From positions 1-64,000 of the forward strand of contig NZ_WKJD01000009.1 of the NCBI RefSeq assembly GCF_009674665.1: a DNA stretch of 64,000 bases, read 5' to 3'. How positions within the stretch are numbered: position 1 is the stretch's first letter; every line of letters begins with the position of its first letter. The stretch is from Agromyces kandeliae. Lineage in GTDB: Bacteria > Actinomycetota > Actinomycetes > Actinomycetales > Microbacteriaceae. A program made the translations under genes and the position numbers. Under the pieces are notes generated by a model. The model was not told where the DNA came from, ran no database searches, and saw only the letters and a list, made by a program, of their open reading frames with translations. This document shows positions 42,428-50,494 of this stretch, in pieces.

Positions 42428-43684
42428 GTGACCGACCACGTTCCCACCGCTCGAGTCCCACTCCGCCTTCCCGGCGCCGTCGCGACCTTCGGCATCGGCA
42501 TCGCCGGCTACCTCGGCGTGAACCTCTCGCCGTACATGATCGCCGCCCTCCAGACGGCGCTCGGCGCCGACGTCCTCACCGCCAGCTGGATCGTCACCGC
42601 GACGCTCCTCGCCACCGCGATCACCGGCCTCACCGTCGCCCGGCTCTGCGCCGGCCCGCGGCGCCTCGCCGTCGCGCGCATCGGGCTCGCGGTCGCCGCC
42701 GCCGGCTTCGGCATCGCCGCGTTCGTGCCGGCTCCCGCCGCCGTCGTCGCCGGACTCATCGCCGGCGGCATCGGCGCCGGCGGCGCGGTCGCCTCGTCGG
42801 GCGCAGCCCTCGCCGCGTTCATCAACCCCGAACGCGTGGCCGGCGTCAACGGGCTCGCGAACCGCGCCGTGATCACCGTGATCCTCGCCATCGTGCCGAT
42901 GATCGGCCTCGCACCGGCGAGCGTGTTCGGCGTGCTCGCCGTGTTCTCGGTCGCGATGCTCGCCACCACGGCCTGGCTGCCCGCGGCGCCGATCATCGGT
43001 CCGGCCGCGACCGGCGCGCCCGCGGCATCCGCCATCGGGGCATCGATCGGCTCACGACGCCTGGCGATCGCCGGACTCGCGCTGCTCGCCTGCTTCGCCC
43101 TCTGGGCCGTGAGCGAGGACTCGCTCTGGGCCATGGCCGGAGTCATGGGCGCCGAGCAGGCCGCACTCACGCCCGAGGGCCTCGGCCTCGCGCTGAGCGG
43201 CGCCACCGCCGGCGGCATCCTCGGAGCCATCCTCATCACGGTCGTCGGCGACCGGTTCGGGCGAGCGCTGCCGCTCGCGATCCTCCTCGCCACCGGCGGC
43301 GTGCTCAAGATGATCGAGTCGACCGTCACCGACCCGACGGCGTTCATCGTCGTGTTCATCGCCTGGAACACCGTCTACGCCGTGGCGTTCCTCTACTTCG
43401 TGTCGACGGCCGCCGCGCTCGACGCCGACGGACGCTGGTCGGGACCGCTGCTCGCGGTCTACCTCGTCGGCTCGGCGCTCACCCCGGTCATCGGCGCCGC
43501 GCTCGTCGAGGCGCTCGGGTTCGCCGGCTTCGGCGTCGTGCTCGGCGTGGCGAGCTTCGCACTGATCACCCCGGTCGCCCTCGTGGCCCGGTTCTCGCGT
43601 GCGGCCCAGGCCGCCGAGGCGACGGATGCCGCGGCCCCGCGCCCGGCGGCGGCCGACGCGGACGCACAGGAGGTCCGCGCATGA
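42428..43684 (+). CDS. MFS transporter
   Basis: A 418-residue major facilitator with twelve helices. GIAGYLGVNLSPYMIAALQTALGAD opens it and the central loop lies near 195-215. No motif defines the substrate. GTG 42428 follows AGGAGA. Its stop overlaps the amidohydrolase start (ATGA), so the carrier probably imports the compound cleaved by that enzyme, under TetR control. Confidence 0.88.
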   Translation: MTDHVPTARVPLRLPGAVATFGIGIAGYLGVNLSPYMIAALQTALGADVLTASWIVTATLLATAITGLTVARLCAGPRRLAVARIGLAVAAAGFGIAAFVPAPAAVVAGLIAGGIGAGGAVASSGAALAAFINPERVAGVNGLANRAVITVILAIVPMIGLAPASVFGVLAVFSVAMLATTAWLPAAPIIGPAATGAPAASAIGASIGSRRLAIAGLALLACFALWAVSEDSLWAMAGVMGAEQAALTPEGLGLALSGATAGGILGAILITVVGDRFGRALPLAILLATGGVLKMIESTVTDPTAFIVVFIAWNTVYAVAFLYFVSTAAALDADGRWSGPLLAVYLVGSALTPVIGAALVEALGFAGFGVVLGVASFALITPVALVARFSRAAQAAEATDAAAPRPAAADADAQEVRA

Positions 43685-45345
43685 GCCGCACCGTGTACGT
43701 GAACGCGCGGGTCTTCACCGCCGACGAGCCCGTGTGGGCCGAGGCGATCGCCGTCGACGGCGCGACCGTCCTGGCGGTCGGCTCGGAGGACGAGGTGCGC
43801 GCCGGCGCGAGCGCCGCGAGCCCTCCCGGCTCCGACGGGGCGGACGTCGACGTCGTCGACCTCGACGGGAGGCTCGTGCTGCCCGGAGTCATCGACGCGC
43901 ACACGCACCTCGTCATGATGGGCGAGGCGCTCGGCCGGGTCGGCCTGACCGACGCCCGCACGCTCGACGAGATCCGATCGCGCCTCGTCGCGGCCCGGGC
44001 CGCAGACCCGGACGCGCCCCGCGTGCTCGGCCGCGGCTGGCTGTTCGACTCCGTGCCGGGCGGCGCGCCCACGGCGGCGATGCTCGACGCGGCGCTGCCC
44101 GACGTGCCCGTCTACCTCGACGCGAACGACTACCACTCGTGCTGGGTGAACTCGGCGGCGCTCGCGGAACTCGGCATCTCGCGCGACACCCCCGACCCGA
44201 TCGGCGGGCGCATCGGACGCGACGCCGCAGGCGAGCCGAACGGGATGCTCTACGAGACCGCCGCCCAGCAGTACGCGTGGGAGCACCTCGCCGATCAGGC
44301 GACCGACGCCGACCGTGACGCCGCCGTCGAGCGCACCATCGCCGCCTACCTCGCGACGGGCGTGACGGGCGTCGTCGACATGGCCTTCGACGAGCTCGGG
44401 CTCGCGGCGTTCCGTCGCGCCGCCGACCGTCGCGGCGGCACGCTGCCCATCCGGGTCGTCGCGCACTGGTTCGTCGCGAACACCGGCGATGCCGACGCGA
44501 ACCTCGCCCAGGTCGCGCGGGCGGTCGACCTCGCGCACGAGGTCGACACGCCGTGGCTCCGCATCGCGGGGATCAAGGTCGTGCTCGACGGCGTGATCGA
44601 CGCGTGCACGGCTGCGATGCGGCATCCGTACGTCGACGGCTCGAACGCCGAGCCGATCTGGCCGCTCGACGCGCTCGAGCCCGTCGTCGCGGCCGCGGAC
44701 GCCGCGGGGCTCCAGGTCGCGCTGCACGCCATCGGCGACGCCGCGAGCGGCATCGCCCTCGACGCGCTGGAGCACGCGCACGCCGTCAACGGCGAGCGCG
44801 ACCGGCGGCACCGGATCGAGCACCTCGAGTACGTCGACCGGGCGGATGTCGCGCGACTCGCGCGGCTCGGCGTCGTCGCGTCGATGCAGCCCGTGCACGC
44901 CGACCCCGCGATCTGGGCGAACTGGGCCGCGATGCTCGGCGACGAGCGGGCCGACCGGGGCTTCCCCTGGACCGAGATCACCGACGCGGGCGCCGTGCTG
45001 GCGTTCTCGACGGATGCGCCGACGGCGCCGCACGAGGCGCTGCCCAACCTGTACGTGGCCGCGACCAGGCGCTCGGCGCTCGACGACTCGTTCCCCGCCA
45101 CCCATCCGGAGTACGCCGTCCCGCTCGCCGATGCCGTGCGCCACGCGACGCGCGATGCGGCGTTCTCGTGCCGCGAGGAGGACGCGCGAGGGCGGATCGC
45201 ACCGGGACTCGCCGCCGACTTCGCCGTCATCGACCGCGACCCGTTCGAGCTCGGGGACGACGCGCTGCTCGAGGCGCGGGTCATCCGCACGGTCGTCGCG
45301 GGCAGCACGGTGTACGAGGTCGAGACTGCCGGCACTCGTGCATGA
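43681..45345 (+). CDS. Amidohydrolase of the YtcJ/AAH_3 type
   Basis: A 554-residue metal-dependent amidohydrolase. Metal ligands appear in VIDAHTHLVMMG (about 71-82), HAIGDAASGIALDAL and EHLEYVD, with the final Asp in FSTDAPTAPHEALPN. The N-terminal beta-sandwich (ARVFTADEPVWAEAIAVDGATV) is typical. Such enzymes hydrolyse amide or formyl bonds of small molecules; the substrate here is unknown but probably enters through the coupled MFS protein. Confidence 0.88.
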   Translation: MSRTVYVNARVFTADEPVWAEAIAVDGATVLAVGSEDEVRAGASAASPPGSDGADVDVVDLDGRLVLPGVIDAHTHLVMMGEALGRVGLTDARTLDEIRSRLVAARAADPDAPRVLGRGWLFDSVPGGAPTAAMLDAALPDVPVYLDANDYHSCWVNSAALAELGISRDTPDPIGGRIGRDAAGEPNGMLYETAAQQYAWEHLADQATDADRDAAVERTIAAYLATGVTGVVDMAFDELGLAAFRRAADRRGGTLPIRVVAHWFVANTGDADANLAQVARAVDLAHEVDTPWLRIAGIKVVLDGVIDACTAAMRHPYVDGSNAEPIWPLDALEPVVAAADAAGLQVALHAIGDAASGIALDALEHAHAVNGERDRRHRIEHLEYVDRADVARLARLGVVASMQPVHADPAIWANWAAMLGDERADRGFPWTEITDAGAVLAFSTDAPTAPHEALPNLYVAATRRSALDDSFPATHPEYAVPLADAVRHATRDAAFSCREEDARGRIAPGLAADFAVIDRDPFELGDDALLEARVIRTVVAGSTVYEVETAGTRA

Positions 45346-45349
45346 GCAT

Positions 45350-45385
45350 CCGCCGGATGGGCGCCGCAGGGCGCCCATCCGGCGG
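45350..45385. terminator. 16-bp hairpin terminator with GCAG loop
   Basis: Arms 45350-45365 and 45370-45385 (CCGCCGGATGGGCGCC) are perfect. It starts 5 nt after the amidohydrolase stop and ends the MFS operon ahead of the ArsR promoter. Confidence 0.88.
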
Positions 45386-45413
45386 AGTCCCATGCCCGCT
45401 CATTGATTCGGCT

Positions 45414-45429
45414 TGACTTATATAAGTCA
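45414..45429. promoter_or_regulatory. 16-bp palindromic ArsR operator overlapping a -35 box
   Basis: TGACTTATATAAGTCA is a perfect palindrome in an AT-rich island. It overlaps a -35 box TTGACT (45413-45418) with AACAAT (45436-45441) 17 bp downstream as -10. A repressor here would block the arsR gene starting at 45448. Confidence 0.75.
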
Positions 45430-45447
45430 CAAGCGAACAATAGACGC

Positions 45448-45807
45448 ATGCACGCGCTCGACATCCTCGGGGACCCGGTCCGACGCCGGATCCTCGAGCT
45501 GCTCGCCGACGGCGAGCTCGCCGCAGGCGAGGTCGGGCGCATCGTGCAGGCCGAGTTCGGCATCAGCCAGCCCGGGGTCTCCCAGCACCTGCGCGTGCTG
45601 CGGGAATCCGGGTTCGCGAGCGTGCGCGCCGAGGGCACGAGGCGCCTGTACAACCTCGATCCCGAACCGCTCGCCGAGGCGGCGCAGTGGTTCACGCCGT
45701 TCGAGCGGTTCTGGAAACCCCGGTTCGACGCGCTCGGCACCGAGCTCGCGCGCGGACGGAGGCAGCGCCGCCTCGCGGCGACCCGGCAACCCGACCAGGA
45801 GCAGTGA
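45448..45807 (+). CDS. ArsR-family transcriptional repressor
   Basis: A 119-residue winged-helix repressor. ALDILGDPVRRRILELLADGEL and ISQPGVSQHLRVLRESGFASVRAEGTRRLYNL are the ArsR DNA-binding signature. No Cys-based metal site is present, fitting the non-metal subgroup coupled to SRPBCC proteins. ATG 45448 is the first ATG after the palindrome; the leader is too short for a strong binding site, so it may be leaderless. Confidence 0.92.
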   Translation: MHALDILGDPVRRRILELLADGELAAGEVGRIVQAEFGISQPGVSQHLRVLRESGFASVRAEGTRRLYNLDPEPLAEAAQWFTPFERFWKPRFDALGTELARGRRQRRLAATRQPDQEQ

Positions 45808-45808
45808 C

Positions 45809-46462
45809 ATGGACATCCGAGCACAGGTCGACGCGGTCGACCGCGCCGTCGGCACCGAGGAACGAGACGGCGAGCGCATGCGCGTGCAGACCCTCGCGCA
45901 GGTGTACCCCTCCCCCATCGACGACGTGTGGGACGCGCTCACCACGGCCGAGCGGATCCCGCGCTGGTTCCTGCCCGTGACGGGCGACCTGCGCCTCGGC
46001 GGCAGCTACCAGCTCGAGGGCAACGCGGGCGGCACCATCACCGCGTGCGATGCGCCCAACTCGTTCACCGCGACGTGGGAGTACGGCGGCGGCACCACCT
46101 GGATCACCGTCCGGCTCACCGAGGTCGACGCCGAGCAGACGCGCTTCGAGCTCGAGCACCTCGCGCGCGCCGCCGACGTCACCGACGAGATGTGGGAGCA
46201 GATGGGGCCCTCCCCGACCGGCATCGGGTGGGACGGCGCGCTCCTCGGCCTCGGCCTGCACTTCACCACCCGCGAGATCCGGCCCGACGACTCCGAGGAG
46301 TGGCTGCAGACCGACGAGGGCATGGCCTTCATGCGGCTGAGCGCGGACCGATGGGCCGAGGCCGATGTCGCGGCCGGCGCCGACCCGGCCACCGCGGCCG
46401 CCGCGGCCGACCTCGTCTACGGCATGTACACGGGCACGGCTCCCGCGCCGATGCCCGAATAG
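45809..46462 (+). CDS. SRPBCC/AHSA1-type START-like protein
   Basis: A 217-residue protein with the AHSA1-like helix-grip fold: AQVYPSPIDDVWDALTTAERIPRWFLPVTGDLRLGGSYQL and a C-terminal GWDGALLGLGLHF. Such proteins bind hydrophobic ligands. ATG 45809 lies 1 nt after the arsR stop, so the pair is an operon repressed through the palindrome at 45414; the ligand could be the ArsR inducer. Confidence 0.9.
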   Translation: MDIRAQVDAVDRAVGTEERDGERMRVQTLAQVYPSPIDDVWDALTTAERIPRWFLPVTGDLRLGGSYQLEGNAGGTITACDAPNSFTATWEYGGGTTWITVRLTEVDAEQTRFELEHLARAADVTDEMWEQMGPSPTGIGWDGALLGLGLHFTTREIRPDDSEEWLQTDEGMAFMRLSADRWAEADVAAGADPATAAAAADLVYGMYTGTAPAPMPE

Positions 46463-46476
46463 CCGGAGCCGTACGC

Positions 46477-46514
46477 CGAACCGCCCCGCCGGGTGTCGCC
46501 GGCGGGGCGGTTCG
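46477..46514. terminator. 16-bp hairpin terminator between convergent genes
   Basis: Arms 46477-46492 and 46499-46514 (CGAACCGCCCCGCCGG) pair perfectly around a 6-nt loop. It lies between the SRPBCC stop (46462) and the permease stop (46562, minus) and can serve both. Confidence 0.85.
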
Positions 46515-46561
46515 CGTTCACGTGCGGTGCCGGCACGGTGAGACACCGGCCCCGCACGGGC

Positions 46562-48112
46562 TCAATCGGCGACCGCCCGCGACAGCACCTCGCCGCGGAA
46601 GAACGCCGGACGCGTGATCGCCTGCCAGAACATGATCACGACGCCCGTGAGCAGCACGACCATGCCGAGGATGAACACGAGGCCGACGCCGCCGATGTTC
46701 GACCCGCTGCCGTAGTCGGGGTCCATGCTGTCGACGAGGGTCGTCACGAAGAGCACCGACAGGATGACGCCGCCCACGAGCGGGAAGAGCAGCGTGAAGA
46801 AGAACTCGCGCACCGTGCGGAACCAGGTCTTCCGGAAGAACCACACGGCCGCGAACGCCGTGATGCCGTAGTAGAAGCAGATCATCATGCCGAGCGCGGT
46901 GATCGTGTCCCACAGCACGTTCTCGCTCACGAAGCGCATGACCGCGTAGAAGACGGATGCCACGACGGCCGAGACGATCGTCGCGTACCCGGGCGTGAAG
47001 AAGCGCGGGCTGACCTGCGCGAACTTCGGCGGCAGGGCTCCGTAGTGGCCCATCGCGAGGAGGGTGCGGGCGGGCGAGACGAACGTCGACTGCAGGCTCG
47101 ACGCGCTCGAGGTGAGCACCGCGAGCGACACGAGGATCGCGAGCGGGCCGAGCACCGGGCCGGCGAGGGCGAAGAAGACGTTGTCCTGGATGTCGGGGTT
47201 GCCGAGGCCGAACTCGCCGTCGCCGACGCCCGCGAACGAGATGAGCGAGACCGAGATCAGCAGGTAGAGCGAGACGATGATGAGCACCGACAGCGTCGCC
47301 GCGCGACCCGGGGTCTTCTCGGCGCCCTTCGTCTCCTCGTTCATCGTGAGCGTGACGTCCCAGCCCCAGAAGATGAAGATCGACAGCGACAGGCCCGCCG
47401 CGAGCGCACTGAAGTCGCTCACCGCGAACGGGTTGAACCAGCTCAGCTCGATCGGGGTCGCATCGAACGCGTTGCCGTTCGCCACCTCGATCAGCGCGGC
47501 GCCCGAGAAGACCACGAGCACGAGCACCTGGAACCCCACGAGCCAGTACTGCAGCTTCTGCGTGGTCCGCATGTCGCGGTACGAGATCATCGTCGCGCCG
47601 AGCATGAACAGCAGGCACACGGCCACGTTGACGAACGGGTTCGCGGCGATGCCGGCGATCTCCGGGTTCCCCACGATCTGCGAGATCGCGAGGAACAGGA
47701 AGTCGACCGCGATGCCCGCGAGGTTGGACAGCACGAGGATCGTCGCCGCGACGAGCCCCCAGCCGGCCATCCACCCGATCCACGGGCCGAAGGCCCGCGT
47801 CGCCCAGGTGAACGACGTGCCCGAGTCGGGCATGCGCCGGTTGAGCTCGCGGTAGCCGAAGGCCACGAGCAGCATCGGGATGAACCCGAGCAGGATGATC
47901 GCGGGAACCTGCGTGCCCACCTCGGACACGGTCGGGCCGAGCGCCGCGGTCAGCGTGTACGCCGGCGCGATGCACGAGATGCCGATGACGATCGCGCCGA
48001 TCAGGCCGACCGATCCGGCCGAGAGGCCCTTCTTGGTGATGCCGTGCTCGTTGGAGTCGACCGCTCGGGTCGCCTCGGTGAGGGCGGCAGGACTTGGGGA
48101 GTGTTGCGACAT
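46562..48112 (-). CDS. APC-superfamily amine/amino acid permease
   Basis: A 516-residue permease with 12-14 helices. GSVGLIGAIVIGISCIAPAYTLTAALGP opens the membrane part with the APC substrate-binding unwound helix, and GWDVTLTMNEETKGAEKTPGRAA follows helix 7. It lies at the end of a putrescine/GABA catabolic cluster, so it probably imports putrescine, GABA or a related amine. ATG 48112 is 11 nt after the universal stress protein gene. Last gene of the operon, with a terminator behind. Confidence 0.9.
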   Translation of the reverse strand: MSQHSPSPAALTEATRAVDSNEHGITKKGLSAGSVGLIGAIVIGISCIAPAYTLTAALGPTVSEVGTQVPAIILLGFIPMLLVAFGYRELNRRMPDSGTSFTWATRAFGPWIGWMAGWGLVAATILVLSNLAGIAVDFLFLAISQIVGNPEIAGIAANPFVNVAVCLLFMLGATMISYRDMRTTQKLQYWLVGFQVLVLVVFSGAALIEVANGNAFDATPIELSWFNPFAVSDFSALAAGLSLSIFIFWGWDVTLTMNEETKGAEKTPGRAATLSVLIIVSLYLLISVSLISFAGVGDGEFGLGNPDIQDNVFFALAGPVLGPLAILVSLAVLTSSASSLQSTFVSPARTLLAMGHYGALPPKFAQVSPRFFTPGYATIVSAVVASVFYAVMRFVSENVLWDTITALGMMICFYYGITAFAAVWFFRKTWFRTVREFFFTLLFPLVGGVILSVLFVTTLVDSMDPDYGSGSNIGGVGLVFILGMVVLLTGVVIMFWQAITRPAFFRGEVLSRAVAD

Positions 48113-48123
48113 TGCAGCGTCTT

Positions 48124-48999
48124 TCAGGTGAGGGTGGTGCGCGGCACCACGATCATGGGCGCCGGGAGCTCGCGCAGCATCTTCGCCGCGGTCGAACCCA
48201 GGAAGAGATGGCGCGGCGCCGCGAGGCGGCTCGAGCCGACGAGCACGAGCTCGCCCTGGTGCCAGTCGAGGGCGCGCACGGCGTCCTCGATGGTCTCGCC
48301 CGTCGCGGTCTCGACGGTCGCCTCGATGCCGTCCGGAAGCGCCTGACGTGCCTCGTCGAGCACCTCCTCGGCGTGGACCGAGCTGGTGAGCGCGGCGAGG
48401 TCGGCGTCGAGGCCGGCGGGAAGGTCGATGGGCACGAGCGACAGCAGGCGCAGCGGCGCGCTCGTCGCACGTGCGAGTCGGATCGACGACTCGAGGAGCG
48501 CGTCGGCACCGGGGCGCGTGCCGACCGCCGCGGTGATGCGGGTGATCCCCTGCGAGGCGGGCAGCTCGCGCGAGCCGGACGGCGCGAGCAGCACCGGCAC
48601 GTCGGAGGAGTGCAGCAGCTCGTTCGCGACCGACCCGATTCGCGTCCGGCCGAGGAGGCCGCCGCGTGCCGTGCCGATCACGATGAGGCGTGCATCGAAC
48701 TCGTGCGCGGCCGCGATGAGCCCCTCGGCGAACGACTCGGCGTAGCGGAGGTGCAGCTTCGACGCGACATCCGCCCCCAGGTGCCCGGACGCCTGCGCGA
48801 GCCACTCGCGGGACTGCGCGCGGAGGTGCCGCTCGTAGCCGGCATCCGCGGGCACGCTGGAGTTCCCCGCCTCCGAGGGCAGGACCATCACCACCTCGAG
48901 CGGCGCGTCGGCCGCGGCCGCGAGGCGACTCGCGACTGCGAGCGCGTCGGCGCCGGCGGCGTTCGCCGTGTAGCCGACGAGGATTCCCGACGCGGTCAC
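48124..48999 (-). CDS. Universal stress protein with two Usp domains
   Basis: A 291-residue tandem UspA protein. Each half ends with the ATP-binding pattern: VIGTARGGLLGRTRIGSVANELL and LVGSSRLAAPRHLFLGSTAAKML; the first is the better G-x2-G-x9-G match. GTG 48999 overlaps the stop of the amine oxidase gene by 4 nt. Its presence between oxidase and permease suggests it tunes the pathway, a frequent place for Usp proteins beside transporters. Confidence 0.9.
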   Translation of the reverse strand: MTASGILVGYTANAAGADALAVASRLAAAADAPLEVVMVLPSEAGNSSVPADAGYERHLRAQSREWLAQASGHLGADVASKLHLRYAESFAEGLIAAAHEFDARLIVIGTARGGLLGRTRIGSVANELLHSSDVPVLLAPSGSRELPASQGITRITAAVGTRPGADALLESSIRLARATSAPLRLLSLVPIDLPAGLDADLAALTSSVHAEEVLDEARQALPDGIEATVETATGETIEDAVRALDWHQGELVLVGSSRLAAPRHLFLGSTAAKMLRELPAPMIVVPRTTLT

Positions 49000-50372
49000 G
49001 CGCGGGCCCCGAGCGCCTCGAGCGCCTGCGCCGCGACGAGGCGCCCCATGCGGATGGCGCCGTCGACGTGCTGGTACCCCTTGCCCGCCATGTCGGAGCA
49101 GGCGAAGCGGATCGGGCCGACCGGCGTCCGCAGGTCCGCGCCGTAGCGCGCGAGGCCGCCCATGTCGAAGCTCGCGGCGTACGCGCCGCGGGTCCACTCC
49201 TCCGAGCCCCAGTCGGACTCGTAGTAGACGACCGGGTGCTTGGCCTGCTCACCGTAGTAGTGCGAGAGCGACTCGAGGATGCGCTGCTTGCGCTCCTCGG
49301 CGGAGAGGCGGAAGACCTCGTCGGCCGCCTCGTCGGACACGAAGCCGACGAGCGTGCCGCGCGTGTCGCCGTGGTTGGTGTTGTCGTACGCCTCGTGCGA
49401 GAGCTCGTACGGGCTGAACGCCGTGCCCGACAGGCCCTGCTCGCGCCAGAACGGCGTCTCGTAGACGGCGTGCACCTTGATGACGAAGCCCATCGAGACG
49501 TGCTGGTGCATCTGGTGCTGGAGGCGCGGCAGCGGCGGCTCGTACGAGATGCGGTCGTACAGGATCGGCGCGAGCGCGAGCACGACCTGCTTCGCGTGCA
49601 CCTCGAACCCGTCGCTCACGACGGTGACGCCGGCGTCGGGCGACTCCGGGTTCCAGCGGATGGTGCGCACCGGCTGCCCGAGCTTGACGGCGTCGCCGAG
49701 GCGCTCGGCGAGGCGCAGGGGCACCTGCTGGAGGCCGCCGACGACGCGCTTGTCGAGGATGAAGTCGGCGTCGACGAGGTTCGAGAACGACCCCGCGGAG
49801 GCCGCCATGAGCAGCGCCTGCAGCGCCGAGAAGGCATGGGTCGGCTTGGTGAGCATCGCACCGGCGATGAACATGCCGATGTTGAGCTTCGCCTCCTCGT
49901 CGTCGGTCTGGGTGCCGAGCCACTCGGCGAACGAGATCTCGTCGAGTTCCTTCGCGCGCGGGTGCGCCCACGGCTGCTCGGGGTCGATCTCGGCGACGAG
50001 CTGGTCGAGCTTCTCGATGAGGCCGACGATCTCGCCCTCGGTCCGCGCGGGCACCGGGAAGATCTCGCCCTCGAAGAGGCGCCGCTCGCCGTCCTCGGCG
50101 ATGTAGACGTTCCGGCCCTCGCGGTAGCGCTCGTACGTCTCCAGTCCGAGCTCGTCGAGCGTCTCGATGAGGGCGTCCTGGTCGGGCGAGACCCACTGGC
50201 CGCCGATCTCGAGCATGGCGCCGTCGACGTCGCCGGTCCAGAGCCGGCCGCCGACGCGGTCGCGGGCCTCGAGCACGACGACGTCGCGCCCGGCCTTCAC
50301 GAGCTCGGTCGCGGCCGTGAGGCCGGAGGCGCCTGCGCCGACGATGACGACGTCGGTGTCGATGCGTTCCAT
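48996..50372 (-). CDS. Flavin monoamine oxidase, putrescine oxidase-like
   Basis: A 458-residue FAD amine oxidase with normal domain order. VVIVGAGASGLTAATELVKAGRDVVVLEARDRVGGRLWTG opens the chain and PIRFACSDMAGKGYQHVDGAIRMG closes it. Length, lack of signal peptide and neighbours fit actinobacterial putrescine oxidase, which forms 4-aminobutanal, ammonia and peroxide. It overlaps the Usp gene by 4 nt. Monoamine or tyramine oxidation cannot be ruled out. ATG 50372 follows 122 nt after gabD. Confidence 0.86.
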   Translation of the reverse strand: MERIDTDVVIVGAGASGLTAATELVKAGRDVVVLEARDRVGGRLWTGDVDGAMLEIGGQWVSPDQDALIETLDELGLETYERYREGRNVYIAEDGERRLFEGEIFPVPARTEGEIVGLIEKLDQLVAEIDPEQPWAHPRAKELDEISFAEWLGTQTDDEEAKLNIGMFIAGAMLTKPTHAFSALQALLMAASAGSFSNLVDADFILDKRVVGGLQQVPLRLAERLGDAVKLGQPVRTIRWNPESPDAGVTVVSDGFEVHAKQVVLALAPILYDRISYEPPLPRLQHQMHQHVSMGFVIKVHAVYETPFWREQGLSGTAFSPYELSHEAYDNTNHGDTRGTLVGFVSDEAADEVFRLSAEERKQRILESLSHYYGEQAKHPVVYYESDWGSEEWTRGAYAASFDMGGLARYGADLRTPVGPIRFACSDMAGKGYQHVDGAIRMGRLVAAQALEALGARA

Positions 50373-50432
50373 GGTGGGGGTGCTTTCTGTGCGTGGTGAT
50401 GCCGACGCTCCGAGGCGGAGCGGAGAAGGTGG

Positions 50433-50485
50433 GACGGATGCCGCGGGCGCGCGGCGGAGGTGCGGCGCGGGCCGCGGCATCCGTC
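50433..50485. terminator. Hairpin between gabD and the amine oxidase gene
   Basis: GACGGATGCCGCGG (50433-50446) pairs perfectly with 50472-50485, enclosing a 25-nt GC-rich loop that can fold further. It lies 10 nt past the gabD stop on the minus strand and may cause partial termination inside the cluster. The arms again contain GGATGCC/GGCATCC. Confidence 0.55.
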
Positions 50486-50494
50486 GTCCGGCGG

